Shown: positions 1-6,730 of the stretch, in pieces
Layout: each line of letters opens with the position of its first letter
Position numbering within the stretch: the stretch's first letter is position 1
Origin: Spirochaetales bacterium
GTDB lineage: Bacteria; Spirochaetota; Spirochaetia; DSM-27196; SLST01
Assembly: GCA_007130265.1 (NCBI GenBank)
Contig: SLST01000272.1
Location: 1-14,893, forward strand
Reading direction: 5' to 3'
Length of the DNA: 14,893 nucleotides
Notes under the pieces: generated by a model
Seen by the model: only the letters and a program-made list of their open reading frames with translations
What the model was told of the DNA's origin: nothing
Databases searched by the model: none
Made by a program: the position numbers and the translations under genes

Positions 1-905
1 ACCGCCTGTTCAACTCGTCCATCAGCGAGGGAGCAATCGTGGGAAGCGGCGTCGGCTACGCGCTCTCCGGTGGTCGCGCCCTCGTCGAGCTTATGTACTG
101 CGACTTCATGGGGCGGGCGGGAGACGAGATCTTCAACCAGGCGGCGAAGTGGCAGAGTATGAGCGCCGGCGTCCTCACGATGCCGCTCGTGGTGCGGGTC
201 AGCGTCGGCAGCAAGTACGGGGCCCAGCACAGCCAGGACTGGACGAGCCTCGTCGCCCACATCCCGGGGCTCAAGGTGATGTTCCCGGCTACTCCGTACG
301 ATGCGAAGGGCATGCTCAACCTGGCGCTGCGCGGCAGCGACCCGGTGATATTTTTCGAGAGCCAGCGGCTCTACGACATTGGCGAACAATTTCACCCCGG
401 GGGGGTCCCGACTGAGTATTATGAGGTCGAGGAAGGAGAGCCTTCGATCAAGCGGGAAGGCACGGACGTGACGATCGTGACGATCGGCGCGACGCTCTAC
501 GTGGCGATCGAGGCGGCGGCCGAGCTCGAGGCGAGATACGGAGTCAGCGCGGAGGTGATCGACGCGCGGTTCATCAACCCGCTCAACATCGAGTCCATCG
601 CCGAGAGCGTGGCGAAGACCGGGAAGCTCCTGCTCGCCTCCGACGCGTGCGAACGCGGAAGCTACCTGCATACGATCGCCTCGCAGATCACGCAGGTCGC
701 CTTCGACGAGCTCGACGGACCTCCGGTCGTGGTCGGCAGCCGGAACTGGATCACGCCGGCAGTTGAGCTCGAACCGGAGTTTTTCCCGCAAAAAGAGTGG
801 ATCATCGACTCGCTTCACGAGCGGATCCTGCCGCTCGCGGGGCACGAAGTCAGCACGGTGCAGACGGGGGCGGACCTCGTCCGCCGCTACAAGAAGGGAG
901 TGTGA
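1..905 (+). CDS. 2-oxoacid dehydrogenase E1 component, beta-subunit type (partial, 5' end outside window)
   Basis: The reading frame is already open at position 3, so this is the last 300 residues of a longer protein. The visible part has the transketolase-like pyrimidine-binding domain followed by the transketolase C-terminal domain of E1 beta subunits (pyruvate, branched-chain or acetoin dehydrogenase type). The SISEGAIVG stretch at about 21-47 carries the Glu that normally activates thiamine diphosphate. YGAQHSQDW (about 217-243) is the conserved His segment of E1 beta. VIDARFINPL near 558-587 is the usual C-terminal-domain motif. The E1 alpha part, fused or separate, must lie upstream. 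No E2 or E3 gene is in the window, so a classical dehydrogenase complex is not shown here. The stop lies 2 nt before the SorE-like reductase, so the two are probably cotranscribed. The substrate cannot be read from the sequence, and a role in sugar metabolism is inferred from the neighbour. Confidence 0.85.
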   Translation, partial: RLFNSSISEGAIVGSGVGYALSGGRALVELMYCDFMGRAGDEIFNQAAKWQSMSAGVLTMPLVVRVSVGSKYGAQHSQDWTSLVAHIPGLKVMFPATPYDAKGMLNLALRGSDPVIFFESQRLYDIGEQFHPGGVPTEYYEVEEGEPSIKREGTDVTIVTIGATLYVAIEAAAELEARYGVSAEVIDARFINPLNIESIAESVAKTGKLLLASDACERGSYLHTIASQITQVAFDELDGPPVVVGSRNWITPAVELEPEFFPQKEWIIDSLHERILPLAGHEVSTVQTGADLVRRYKKGV

Positions 906-907
906 AG

Positions 908-2188
908 ATGAAGACGACCGCGGTCAGGATGTACGGCAAGCAGGATCTCAGGATGGAGAGCTTCGAGCTGCCGGAGATCAAGGACGACGAGATACTCGCG
1001 CACATCGTGAGCGACAGCATCTGCATGTCGAGCTACAAGGCGGCCAAGCAGGGCTCGGATCACAAGCGCGTCCCGAACGACATCGCCGAGAATCCGGTCA
1101 TGATCGGACACGAGTTCTGCGGCGAGCTCGTCAAGGTGGGCGCGAAGTGGAAGGACACGTTCAAGGAGGGCCAGCGGTTCGGCATCCAACCGGCGATGTT
1201 CTACCCCGACGGGCCGGTCGGGATACTCTCGGCACCGGGCTACACGTACCAGCACATCGGCGGTGATGCGACCTATATCATCATCCCGAAGGAAGTCATG
1301 CTGCAGGACTGCCTCCTGCCCTACCCCGGCAGCGCCTATTTCATGGGATCGCTCGCCGAGCCGGTGAGCTGCATCGCCGGGGCCTTTCACGCGCAGTACC
1401 ACACGAGCCAGGGAAGCTACGAGCATCGCATGGGGATCGTCGACGGAGGAACGCTCGCGCTCCTCGCAGGCGTAGGTCCCATGGGCCTTGGCGCGATCGA
1501 CTACGCGATCCACACCAATCCGCGACCGAGACTCATGGTCGTCACCGACATCGACCAGGCGCGGATCGACCGGGCGAAGACGATTTACACCGTCGAGCAT
1601 GCGGCCGAGCACGGGGTGGAGCTTCACTACGTGAATACTCGTGACATGAGCGATCCGGTTGCGGAGCTTCGCAAGCATACCGACGGCACCGGCTTCGACG
1701 ACGTCTTCGTCTTCGCACCGGTGAAGCCGGTGGTCGAGCAGGGCGACGCGATCCTCGGGAACGACGGTTGCCTGAACTTCTTTGCCGGTCCCACCGACCC
1801 TTCGTTCAGCGCGAGCTTCAACTTCTACAACGTCCACTACGAGTCGCATCACGTCGTGGGCACCTCCGGCGGCAACACGAGCGATATGCGCGAAGCGCTC
1901 GACCTCATGGGCCGCGGGATCGTCAACCCGGTCGCGATGATCACACACGTGGGCGGACTCGATGCGGTGGTCGAGACGACGCTCACCCTGCCCGATATAC
2001 CGGGCGGGAAGAAGCTCGTCTACACAAACAAGCGGATGCCGCTCGTGGCCATCGACGATTTCGCGGAGCGGGGAAAGGACGACCCCTTCTACGCGAAGCT
2101 CGCGGAGATCTGCAGTGCGAACAAGAACCTCTGGAGCGAAGAGGCCGAGCGCTACGTCCTCGAGCACGCCCCGGATATCGCGACGTAA
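908..2188 (+). CDS. L-sorbose-1-phosphate reductase-like zinc-type MDR dehydrogenase (SorE family)
   Basis: A 426-residue medium-chain dehydrogenase. SorE reduces L-sorbose 1-phosphate to D-glucitol 6-phosphate. The N-terminus (MKTTAVRMYGKQDLRMESF) and the stretch FFAGPTDPSFSASFNFYNVH match the SorE family as I remember it. The catalytic-domain pattern has Cys39 and His68-Glu69 in GHEFCGE as probable zinc ligands. The four-Cys structural zinc lobe of alcohol dehydrogenases is absent. The Rossmann glycine motif GVGPMG lies at residues 188-193. The ATG is chosen because AAGGGAG (894-900) sits 7 nt upstream and the family N-terminus begins exactly there. An open frame continues upstream to about 797 but overlaps the E1 gene. 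The 2-nt gap to the E1 gene implies one operon. The precise substrate may differ from sorbose phosphate, since no sorbose PTS is visible. Confidence 0.88.
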   Translation: MKTTAVRMYGKQDLRMESFELPEIKDDEILAHIVSDSICMSSYKAAKQGSDHKRVPNDIAENPVMIGHEFCGELVKVGAKWKDTFKEGQRFGIQPAMFYPDGPVGILSAPGYTYQHIGGDATYIIIPKEVMLQDCLLPYPGSAYFMGSLAEPVSCIAGAFHAQYHTSQGSYEHRMGIVDGGTLALLAGVGPMGLGAIDYAIHTNPRPRLMVVTDIDQARIDRAKTIYTVEHAAEHGVELHYVNTRDMSDPVAELRKHTDGTGFDDVFVFAPVKPVVEQGDAILGNDGCLNFFAGPTDPSFSASFNFYNVHYESHHVVGTSGGNTSDMREALDLMGRGIVNPVAMITHVGGLDAVVETTLTLPDIPGGKKLVYTNKRMPLVAIDDFAERGKDDPFYAKLAEICSANKNLWSEEAERYVLEHAPDIAT

Positions 2189-2229
2189 GCCCCCTTTGCA
2201 GTCGCCGGCGTCCCTGGTAGCCTGAGGGT

Positions 2230-3258
2230 ATGACCCGCGGACGCCGAGCGAGCCACCTCACCATCCTCACGATCCTCACCGGCATAACCCTCGCCGTCAC
2301 CGCCTTCGCTGCGCATGGCGAAGAGTCCCGGGTGACCGTCGCGACGGTACAATTCCGCGTGACCGAAGAGGTCTTCACGTCCATCGACGCGTATCGAGGC
2401 GCCGTGGAGGGTGTCGTGGCGAGCGCCGTCGAGCGCCACGGCGCCGACATAGTCGTCCTTCCCGAGTACCTCAACGTCTTTCTCATCGCCTCGCGCTTTC
2501 CGGAGGCGCTCGAACAGGCGTCGACGATCGACGAGGCGCTGCACCTCGCCGCAGGCCGGCCCGCGACCGGGCGACAGCGCGAGTCCGGCGAACTGCCGGC
2601 CGTGCTACGATCGGTCGCGGAGGAGACTTCGCGCGACGCGATCGCGCTGTGGCAGGACCTCGCCGCGACCCACGAGGTGACGATCGTCGCGGGAACCTTC
2701 TTCGTTCCATCTGAAGCGCCGCACGAGCGCGGACTCCGCAACAGACTCATCGTGTTCGGCCCGAGCGGGGAGATCCACTATCAGCAGGACAAGGTCTACC
2801 TCACCGAGGAGGAGCGCCGAAGCATGGGAATCCGTCCCGGCGCTCTCGACGACGCGGAAACGGTGGAGCTTGCCGGGATCACGGTCGGGTTCACGATCTG
2901 CAGGGACTCGTTCTTCGACTCCTGGCACGAGCCCCTCGACGGCGTCGAGCTGTGGATCGATCTGCGCGCGAACGGCGAGCCGTTCTCACGCGACGTAGAG
3001 GAGCGGTTTCGTCGAGCGCTGCCGCCGCGCGTGCGGGCCGCGGAAGCCGCGGCCGGGGTCAACGCCACGCTTACCGGGTCATTCCTGGACCTCGTCTGGG
3101 AGGGCCGCTCGTACGTGGTGGATGAATCCGGCACGCGAATCGCTGAGTCACGGCGCGTGGTGGGAACCGAGATCACCACGGTCCACCTCGTGCCCGACGA
3201 GGACTCGTGGCGGCTTGAAGACCGCACGCCGGAAAGCAGCCGGCAGGAAAGCCGGTAA
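2230..3258 (+). CDS. Exported carbon-nitrogen hydrolase (nitrilase superfamily)
   Basis: A 342-residue protein of the CN-hydrolase family, which cleaves amide or nitrile C-N bonds. The Glu-Lys-Cys triad is complete: Glu79 in VVLPEYLN, Lys188 in QQDKVYLT, Cys224 in GFTICRDSF. Unusually for the family, residues 1 to about 30 look like a signal peptide: RGRR, a hydrophobic run, then AFAAHGEE. The enzyme is therefore probably exported or anchored by that segment. The usual Tyr or Asp after the catalytic Cys is Arg225 here. The acidic, Arg-rich tail after about 320 looks disordered. The start is the only plausible ATG, but its Shine-Dalgarno is poor (GAGG only 2 nt away), and a TAGCCT at 2218-2223 could be a -10 element for a leaderless message. 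It follows the SorE-like gene by 41 nt and converges on the TIM barrel gene with 8 nt between stops. The substrate is unknown. Confidence 0.82.
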   Translation: MTRGRRASHLTILTILTGITLAVTAFAAHGEESRVTVATVQFRVTEEVFTSIDAYRGAVEGVVASAVERHGADIVVLPEYLNVFLIASRFPEALEQASTIDEALHLAAGRPATGRQRESGELPAVLRSVAEETSRDAIALWQDLAATHEVTIVAGTFFVPSEAPHERGLRNRLIVFGPSGEIHYQQDKVYLTEEERRSMGIRPGALDDAETVELAGITVGFTICRDSFFDSWHEPLDGVELWIDLRANGEPFSRDVEERFRRALPPRVRAAEAAAGVNATLTGSFLDLVWEGRSYVVDESGTRIAESRRVVGTEITTVHLVPDEDSWRLEDRTPESSRQESR

Positions 3259-3266
3259 CCGCAGAG

Positions 3267-4106
3267 CTACAGCGAGACGATGAAGGCGACGTCCGCCGCC
3301 AGCGCCTCGTCTTCGCTCATCACGCCCCGCACCGCGGCCGGAAACTCGACCATTGCCCATCCGTCGTACGCGATCCGGTGCGCCTCCCGGCCGAACAATG
3401 TGTAATCGACGATGCCCTCGGCGAGCAGCGTGCGTGGCAGGCGCGCATCCGTGGGCGCCTCGGGTCCTGCCTGGCTCCGCTCGACGTAGTTCTGCAGATG
3501 CGCGTGCTCACAGCCGGGCAGGAGCCGGGCAAAGTCGTCCGCGGTTCGGCCGCGCAGCTCCTGCGCCGGGGCCGGGTACGGCACCTGATAGCACAGACTC
3601 ACCCCGGGGTGGTCTATCTCGTCGAGCACCTTCAGCGCGGAGACCCAGCTCGAGGTCAGCGTTCCGTTGTGTCGCTCGAGCACGACCCGGCAACCCTCTC
3701 GGCCCGCAGCATCCGCGAAGGCCCGAACATCGTCGTAGATCGCCTCGCGCCGTGATTCCGGCGTCTCCTCGTACTCGCCCCGCCCGCACCAGATCCTCAC
3801 GAGCGGACAGCCGAGCTCGCGCGCGGCGGCAAGCACATACTCGCCACGCTCTTCTTCCCGGACGCTCGAACCAGGTAATCCGGTGATCCCGTCGGGACGG
3901 AAGTACGAGCCCAGAGCGACCGCCTCGAGCCCGGCGTCTCGCAGGAGCGTCCTGAGTCGGACACGAGAGGCGCGGTCGGCGGGCGACGGCAGGTGCGGCT
4001 CACGACCCCAGATCTCGACACCGCCGGCCCCCACGCGCGCAGCCGTCTCCACGGCAGCTACAACGGAACGGTCCTTCATCGCGATGGTACAGACGCCCGC
4101 TTTCAC
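3267..4106 (-). CDS. Xylose-isomerase-like TIM barrel sugar isomerase/epimerase
   Basis: A 279-residue member of the AP endonuclease 2 / sugar phosphate isomerase-epimerase superfamily (single TIM barrel, divalent metal). Candidate metal or catalytic residues in the expected order are Glu144 and His146 (VVLERHNGT), His203 (EHAHLQNY) and Glu254 (MVEFPA). I start it at the GTG at 4106-4104: AGAAGGGG lies 5 nt upstream in the 13-nt gap after the hydroxyacid dehydrogenase stop, and the barrel's first strand (KAGVCTIAM) begins there. A longer reading from 4178 would add 24 residues, overlap the upstream gene and precede the strand with non-family sequence. It is the last gene of the minus-strand operon. 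Substrate is unknown. Such proteins isomerise or epimerise ketoses or inosose-like compounds, which suits the dehydrogenases around it. Confidence 0.85.
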   Translation of the reverse strand: MKAGVCTIAMKDRSVVAAVETAARVGAGGVEIWGREPHLPSPADRASRVRLRTLLRDAGLEAVALGSYFRPDGITGLPGSSVREEERGEYVLAAARELGCPLVRIWCGRGEYEETPESRREAIYDDVRAFADAAGREGCRVVLERHNGTLTSSWVSALKVLDEIDHPGVSLCYQVPYPAPAQELRGRTADDFARLLPGCEHAHLQNYVERSQAGPEAPTDARLPRTLLAEGIVDYTLFGREAHRIAYDGWAMVEFPAAVRGVMSEDEALAADVAFIVSL

Positions 4107-4119
4107 CGCAACCCCTTCT

Positions 4120-5121
4120 CTACGCCCGGTTCGAGAGGTCTCGAATGTCGACCGTGTGCTCGAACGGTTCACCGGCAAGCCAGTGTTCGAGCTCTCGCAC
4201 GCAGTAGTCTCCCATCCGGTGAACCTCCGGCCCGATTGACCCGGCGATGTGCGGCGTGAGCACGCAGTTCGGGAGGCTGTAGAAGGGATGCCCCTGCGCA
4301 GGGGGCTCGGGATGCGTCACGTCGAGGTACGCCGAGATCCTGCCCGCGGAAAGCGCCTCCACGAGGGCCTCCTCGTCGACCATCCGTCCGCGCGAGGTGT
4401 TCACGAGACGGGCGCCCTCCTTCATGAGCCCGAGCGTGCGGCGGTTGACGATGCCCCAGTTCCGCTCGACGTCGGCATGGTGCACGGACACGACGTCGGC
4501 CCGGCTCATCGCCTCGTCGAGCGACACGGCGGTGACGCCCATCTGCATCGCCTCCGCGGCGGAGAGAAAGTCGTCGGCCATCAGAATCTCGAAGTCGAAA
4601 TTCCGGAGGAGGCCGACGAGGTACCGCGACACGGTCCCGAGCCCGAGCAGCGCTACGGTCGTACGATAGTACCCTCCCTGAAAGGCGAACTGATCCTTGC
4701 GGAATCCGTCCGGCCCATCGCGCCGTACCCGATGGACGAACGGCCCCACGTCCTTCAGGGCGGCGAGAATGCACATGAGCGAGTACTCCGCGGTCGGGAT
4801 CGCGTTGATGTGGACCGCCGAGCAGACGACCGGGCTCCGTTCGACCAGCGCGTCGGTCACCTGCTGCTTGAACGATCCGGCCGCGTAGAGAATCAGCTCG
4901 AGATCCGGACAGGCCTCGAGCAGCTTCCTGGTGTACGGCACGGCGCCCCAGGTACTGAGGATGACGCGAGCGTCGCGGACCGATGCCGCCGCAGACTCCG
5001 GCGTGTTCTCCTGCGGAACGCGCTCGATGTCCAGATCGACGAGCTCGCCTATCCTCGAGCGGGCCTCTTCAGAGAAGACGGCCTCGTAGCGACCCCGTGA
5101 CGCATTGACCCCCGCCTTCAC
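4120..5121 (-). CDS. D-isomer-specific 2-hydroxyacid dehydrogenase, NAD-binding
   Basis: A 333-residue enzyme interconverting a D-2-hydroxyacid and its 2-oxoacid. The substrate domain is followed by the NAD domain with GLGTVS at 160-165. The third glycine of the usual GxGxxG is Ser165, and acidic residues Asp183-Asp184 after the second strand favour NAD. The catalytic triad is intact: Arg244 (NTSRGRMVDEE), Glu272 (DVTHPEPP), His291 (LTPHIAGS). The start is taken at GTG 5121-5119, 5 nt after the stop of the preceding small gene, giving a normal family length. Only a weak GAG precedes it, so translation may be coupled to the upstream gene. A TTG at 5130-5128 is an alternative start 3 codons earlier. 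It lies between the outer-membrane-like gene and the TIM barrel gene in the six-gene operon. Its substrate, probably a sugar acid, is inferred only from context. Confidence 0.87.
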   Translation of the reverse strand: MKAGVNASRGRYEAVFSEEARSRIGELVDLDIERVPQENTPESAAASVRDARVILSTWGAVPYTRKLLEACPDLELILYAAGSFKQQVTDALVERSPVVCSAVHINAIPTAEYSLMCILAALKDVGPFVHRVRRDGPDGFRKDQFAFQGGYYRTTVALLGLGTVSRYLVGLLRNFDFEILMADDFLSAAEAMQMGVTAVSLDEAMSRADVVSVHHADVERNWGIVNRRTLGLMKEGARLVNTSRGRMVDEEALVEALSAGRISAYLDVTHPEPPAQGHPFYSLPNCVLTPHIAGSIGPEVHRMGDYCVRELEHWLAGEPFEHTVDIRDLSNRA

Positions 5122-5126
5122 CGCGC

Positions 5127-5567
5127 TCAAAACCTGAACCGCACGCCGATGCCGCCGCCGAAGCTCGGCTCGGTCTCCGGGAAGACGTTGAGTCCCGGCG
5201 CAACCTCGAGAAAGAGCTCGAGGGGGGCGTCCTCGAACCGATACTCGATCCCTACCGGTATACGTGCCCCGATCGTGACGCCGTCGCCGCGAATGTAGAT
5301 GCGCGGCCCCAGGCCGGCGTATACGAGGATCAGCCCCGGGTCGATCACTTCCTGGTAGAAGTGCTGCTTGTAGTCGAGGTGGACGTAGAACGCGCCCGGC
5401 GAGACGAACGACCAGGCAACAACCACTTCCGCGGCCGCCTGCTCGCCCAGCCATTGCTTGGCGGTCAGCCCGGACGGCTCGCCGAGGATGATCCCCACGC
5501 TCGTCTGTGCCGCGCCTACCGCCGCGACGGTAAGCGCGAGCAACACGATAATTCCCATTCGTCTCAT
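5127..5567 (-). CDS. Small exported outer-membrane-like beta-barrel protein, hypothetical
   Basis: A 146-residue protein with a clear signal peptide (MRRMGIIVLLALTVAAVGAAQ, basic start, hydrophobic core, likely cut after GAA or AAQ). The mature part alternates polar and hydrophobic residues as beta strands do (for example VTIGARIPVGIEYRF and GGGIGVRFRF) and ends in Phe, the typical outer-membrane barrel C-terminus. The GIILGEPSGLTAKQWL segment after the signal peptide is familiar from small uncharacterised bacterial barrel proteins. I do not know a function. Three ATGs lie close together. I choose 5567 because AGGAG at the end of the upstream gene is 8 nt away, while it is only 2 nt from the ATG at 5573. 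It sits inside an operon of cytoplasmic sugar and phosphate enzymes, 11 nt after the SDR stop, so it may serve uptake or sensing of their substrate. That is inference. Confidence 0.8.
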   Translation of the reverse strand: MRRMGIIVLLALTVAAVGAAQTSVGIILGEPSGLTAKQWLGEQAAAEVVVAWSFVSPGAFYVHLDYKQHFYQEVIDPGLILVYAGLGPRIYIRGDGVTIGARIPVGIEYRFEDAPLELFLEVAPGLNVFPETEPSFGGGIGVRFRF

Positions 5568-5578
5568 ACTCATGACTC

Positions 5579-6721
5579 CTACGATAGCATAATCTGGCCG
5601 CCGGTAACCGGCACCGCCTGTCCTGTCTCGTACGGCTGCTCGATCACGTAGAGCAGCGCGCGCACGACGTCTTCACCGCGACACCCGCGTCCCATGGGCA
5701 CCTGGGCCTCGTAGTGTGCCTTGACGTCGGCGATGCTCGTGGCGCCGGGAACCTTGCCCGCCTGCAGGTACTGCACGAACAGGCCGCGGTCGGGGTCCGA
5801 CCAGAGCGGACCGTCAAAGAAGTTCCCCGGGCATATCGCATTGACCTTGATGCGGTCGCTCACGAGCTCGAGAGCGAAACTCTGCACGAGCCCGAGACTC
5901 CCGAACTTGCTGCCGGCGTATGCGCCGTTCTTGTTGCTCCCGGAAAGGCCGCTCTTGGAGTTGATCTGCACAATGTCGGTGGATCGGTCCGAAGGCGCAA
6001 GACGGTTCTGCGGCGCCATGATCCGTGCACCGAACTTGGTGCAGAGGAAGAACCCGGTATAGTTGACCCGTGTCACGAACTCGAAGTCCGCGGACGAAAG
6101 CTCCTTGACGCTGCCGGCCTTCAACACCCCGGCGTTCGAAACAAGCAGATCGACCCCTCCCGCCCGTCGCATGATCTCGGCGAACATCGCTGCTACCGAC
6201 GTCTCGTTCGAGACATCGACCTCGACACCTCGGGTCACCGCACCGTGCTCGGCGTTGAGCTCGTCGGAGAGCGCCGCCGCGCCGTCGAGATTCAGGTCGG
6301 CGATGAACACCCGGGCCCCGTGGCCGACGAGCGCGCGCACAATCTCTTCGCCGAATCCCTGCGCCCCGCCGGTGACCACGACAACACGCCCCTTCACGAC
6401 ATCCTCGCGCCCGCCGAGGCTGTCGATGAGCGGTTCCCCGGATCGAGTTGAAGGATCCGAAAGCGTGGAACCTACGGTCAGGATCGGCCCATCGGCGATC
6501 CTGATCGTACGCGGTACCGACCCGTGCTCCCGGACGTAGTCCTGAAGCTCGGAGACCGGTCCGCCTGCGTCATCACTCGCCTCCTCCTCGCCTTGCACCT
6601 TGACGGTGAGATCAGGACGGGCGGTCGCGTCGGGGGCCTCACAGAGGGTCACGGCAGGAATGAAGCGGAGCAGAGCGCCGCGCAGCAGCGGGAGAACAGT
6701 CGCCAAATCAACAGAGTGCAT
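5579..6721 (-). CDS. Sorbitol-6-phosphate 2-dehydrogenase-like SDR with N-terminal extension
   Basis: A 380-residue short-chain dehydrogenase. Residues 109-380 align well by eye with SrlD (glucitol 6-phosphate to fructose 6-phosphate): TGGAQGFG at 117-124, Asp142 after strand 2 (NAD preference), SNAGV at 195-199, Asn220, and VQINSKSG then GAYAGSK (Ser257, Tyr268, Lys272). QVPMGRGCRGEDV and PVTGGQIML near the end are also SrlD-like. Classical SrlD has about 260 residues, so residues 1-108 are extra. They include an acidic linker (QGEEEASDDAGG) and PRTIRIADGPILTVG, which faintly resembles the end of class II aldolase domains found in aldolase/SDR fusions. The start is firm: AGGAG overlaps the stop of the PHP gene 6 nt upstream. 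It is third in the minus operon. With the SorE-like reductase it would link sorbose 1-phosphate to fructose 6-phosphate. Confidence 0.87.
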   Translation of the reverse strand: MHSVDLATVLPLLRGALLRFIPAVTLCEAPDATARPDLTVKVQGEEEASDDAGGPVSELQDYVREHGSVPRTIRIADGPILTVGSTLSDPSTRSGEPLIDSLGGREDVVKGRVVVVTGGAQGFGEEIVRALVGHGARVFIADLNLDGAAALSDELNAEHGAVTRGVEVDVSNETSVAAMFAEIMRRAGGVDLLVSNAGVLKAGSVKELSSADFEFVTRVNYTGFFLCTKFGARIMAPQNRLAPSDRSTDIVQINSKSGLSGSNKNGAYAGSKFGSLGLVQSFALELVSDRIKVNAICPGNFFDGPLWSDPDRGLFVQYLQAGKVPGATSIADVKAHYEAQVPMGRGCRGEDVVRALLYVIEQPYETGQAVPVTGGQIMLS

Positions 6722-6730
6722 CTCTCTCTC

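Noticed and set aside
887..2167. A 426-codon minus-strand open frame opposite the SorE-like gene.
   Set aside because: Its composition is typical of an antisense shadow (Arg, Val, Asp, His rich), and the sense frame matches a known family throughout.
3240..3255. Short hairpin CCGGC-AGGAAA-GCCGG at the end of the nitrilase gene.
   Set aside because: A 5-bp stem inside coding sequence with no T-run in either direction; not enough to call a terminator.
4107..4178. Upstream extension of the TIM barrel gene by 24 residues.
   Set aside because: It overlaps the preceding gene, lacks a ribosome site and adds Arg/Ser/Thr-rich sequence before the natural first strand. The GTG at 4106 has AGAAGGGG in place.
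4249..5100. A 283-codon plus-strand open frame opposite the hydroxyacid dehydrogenase.
   Set aside because: No motif or ribosome site; the minus-strand frame has a complete catalytic triad.
4092..5121. Two successive genes begin with nearly the same bases and both start (V/M)KAGV.
   Set aside because: The proteins have unrelated folds and the similarity ends after five residues, so it is more likely coincidence than duplication or a repeat.
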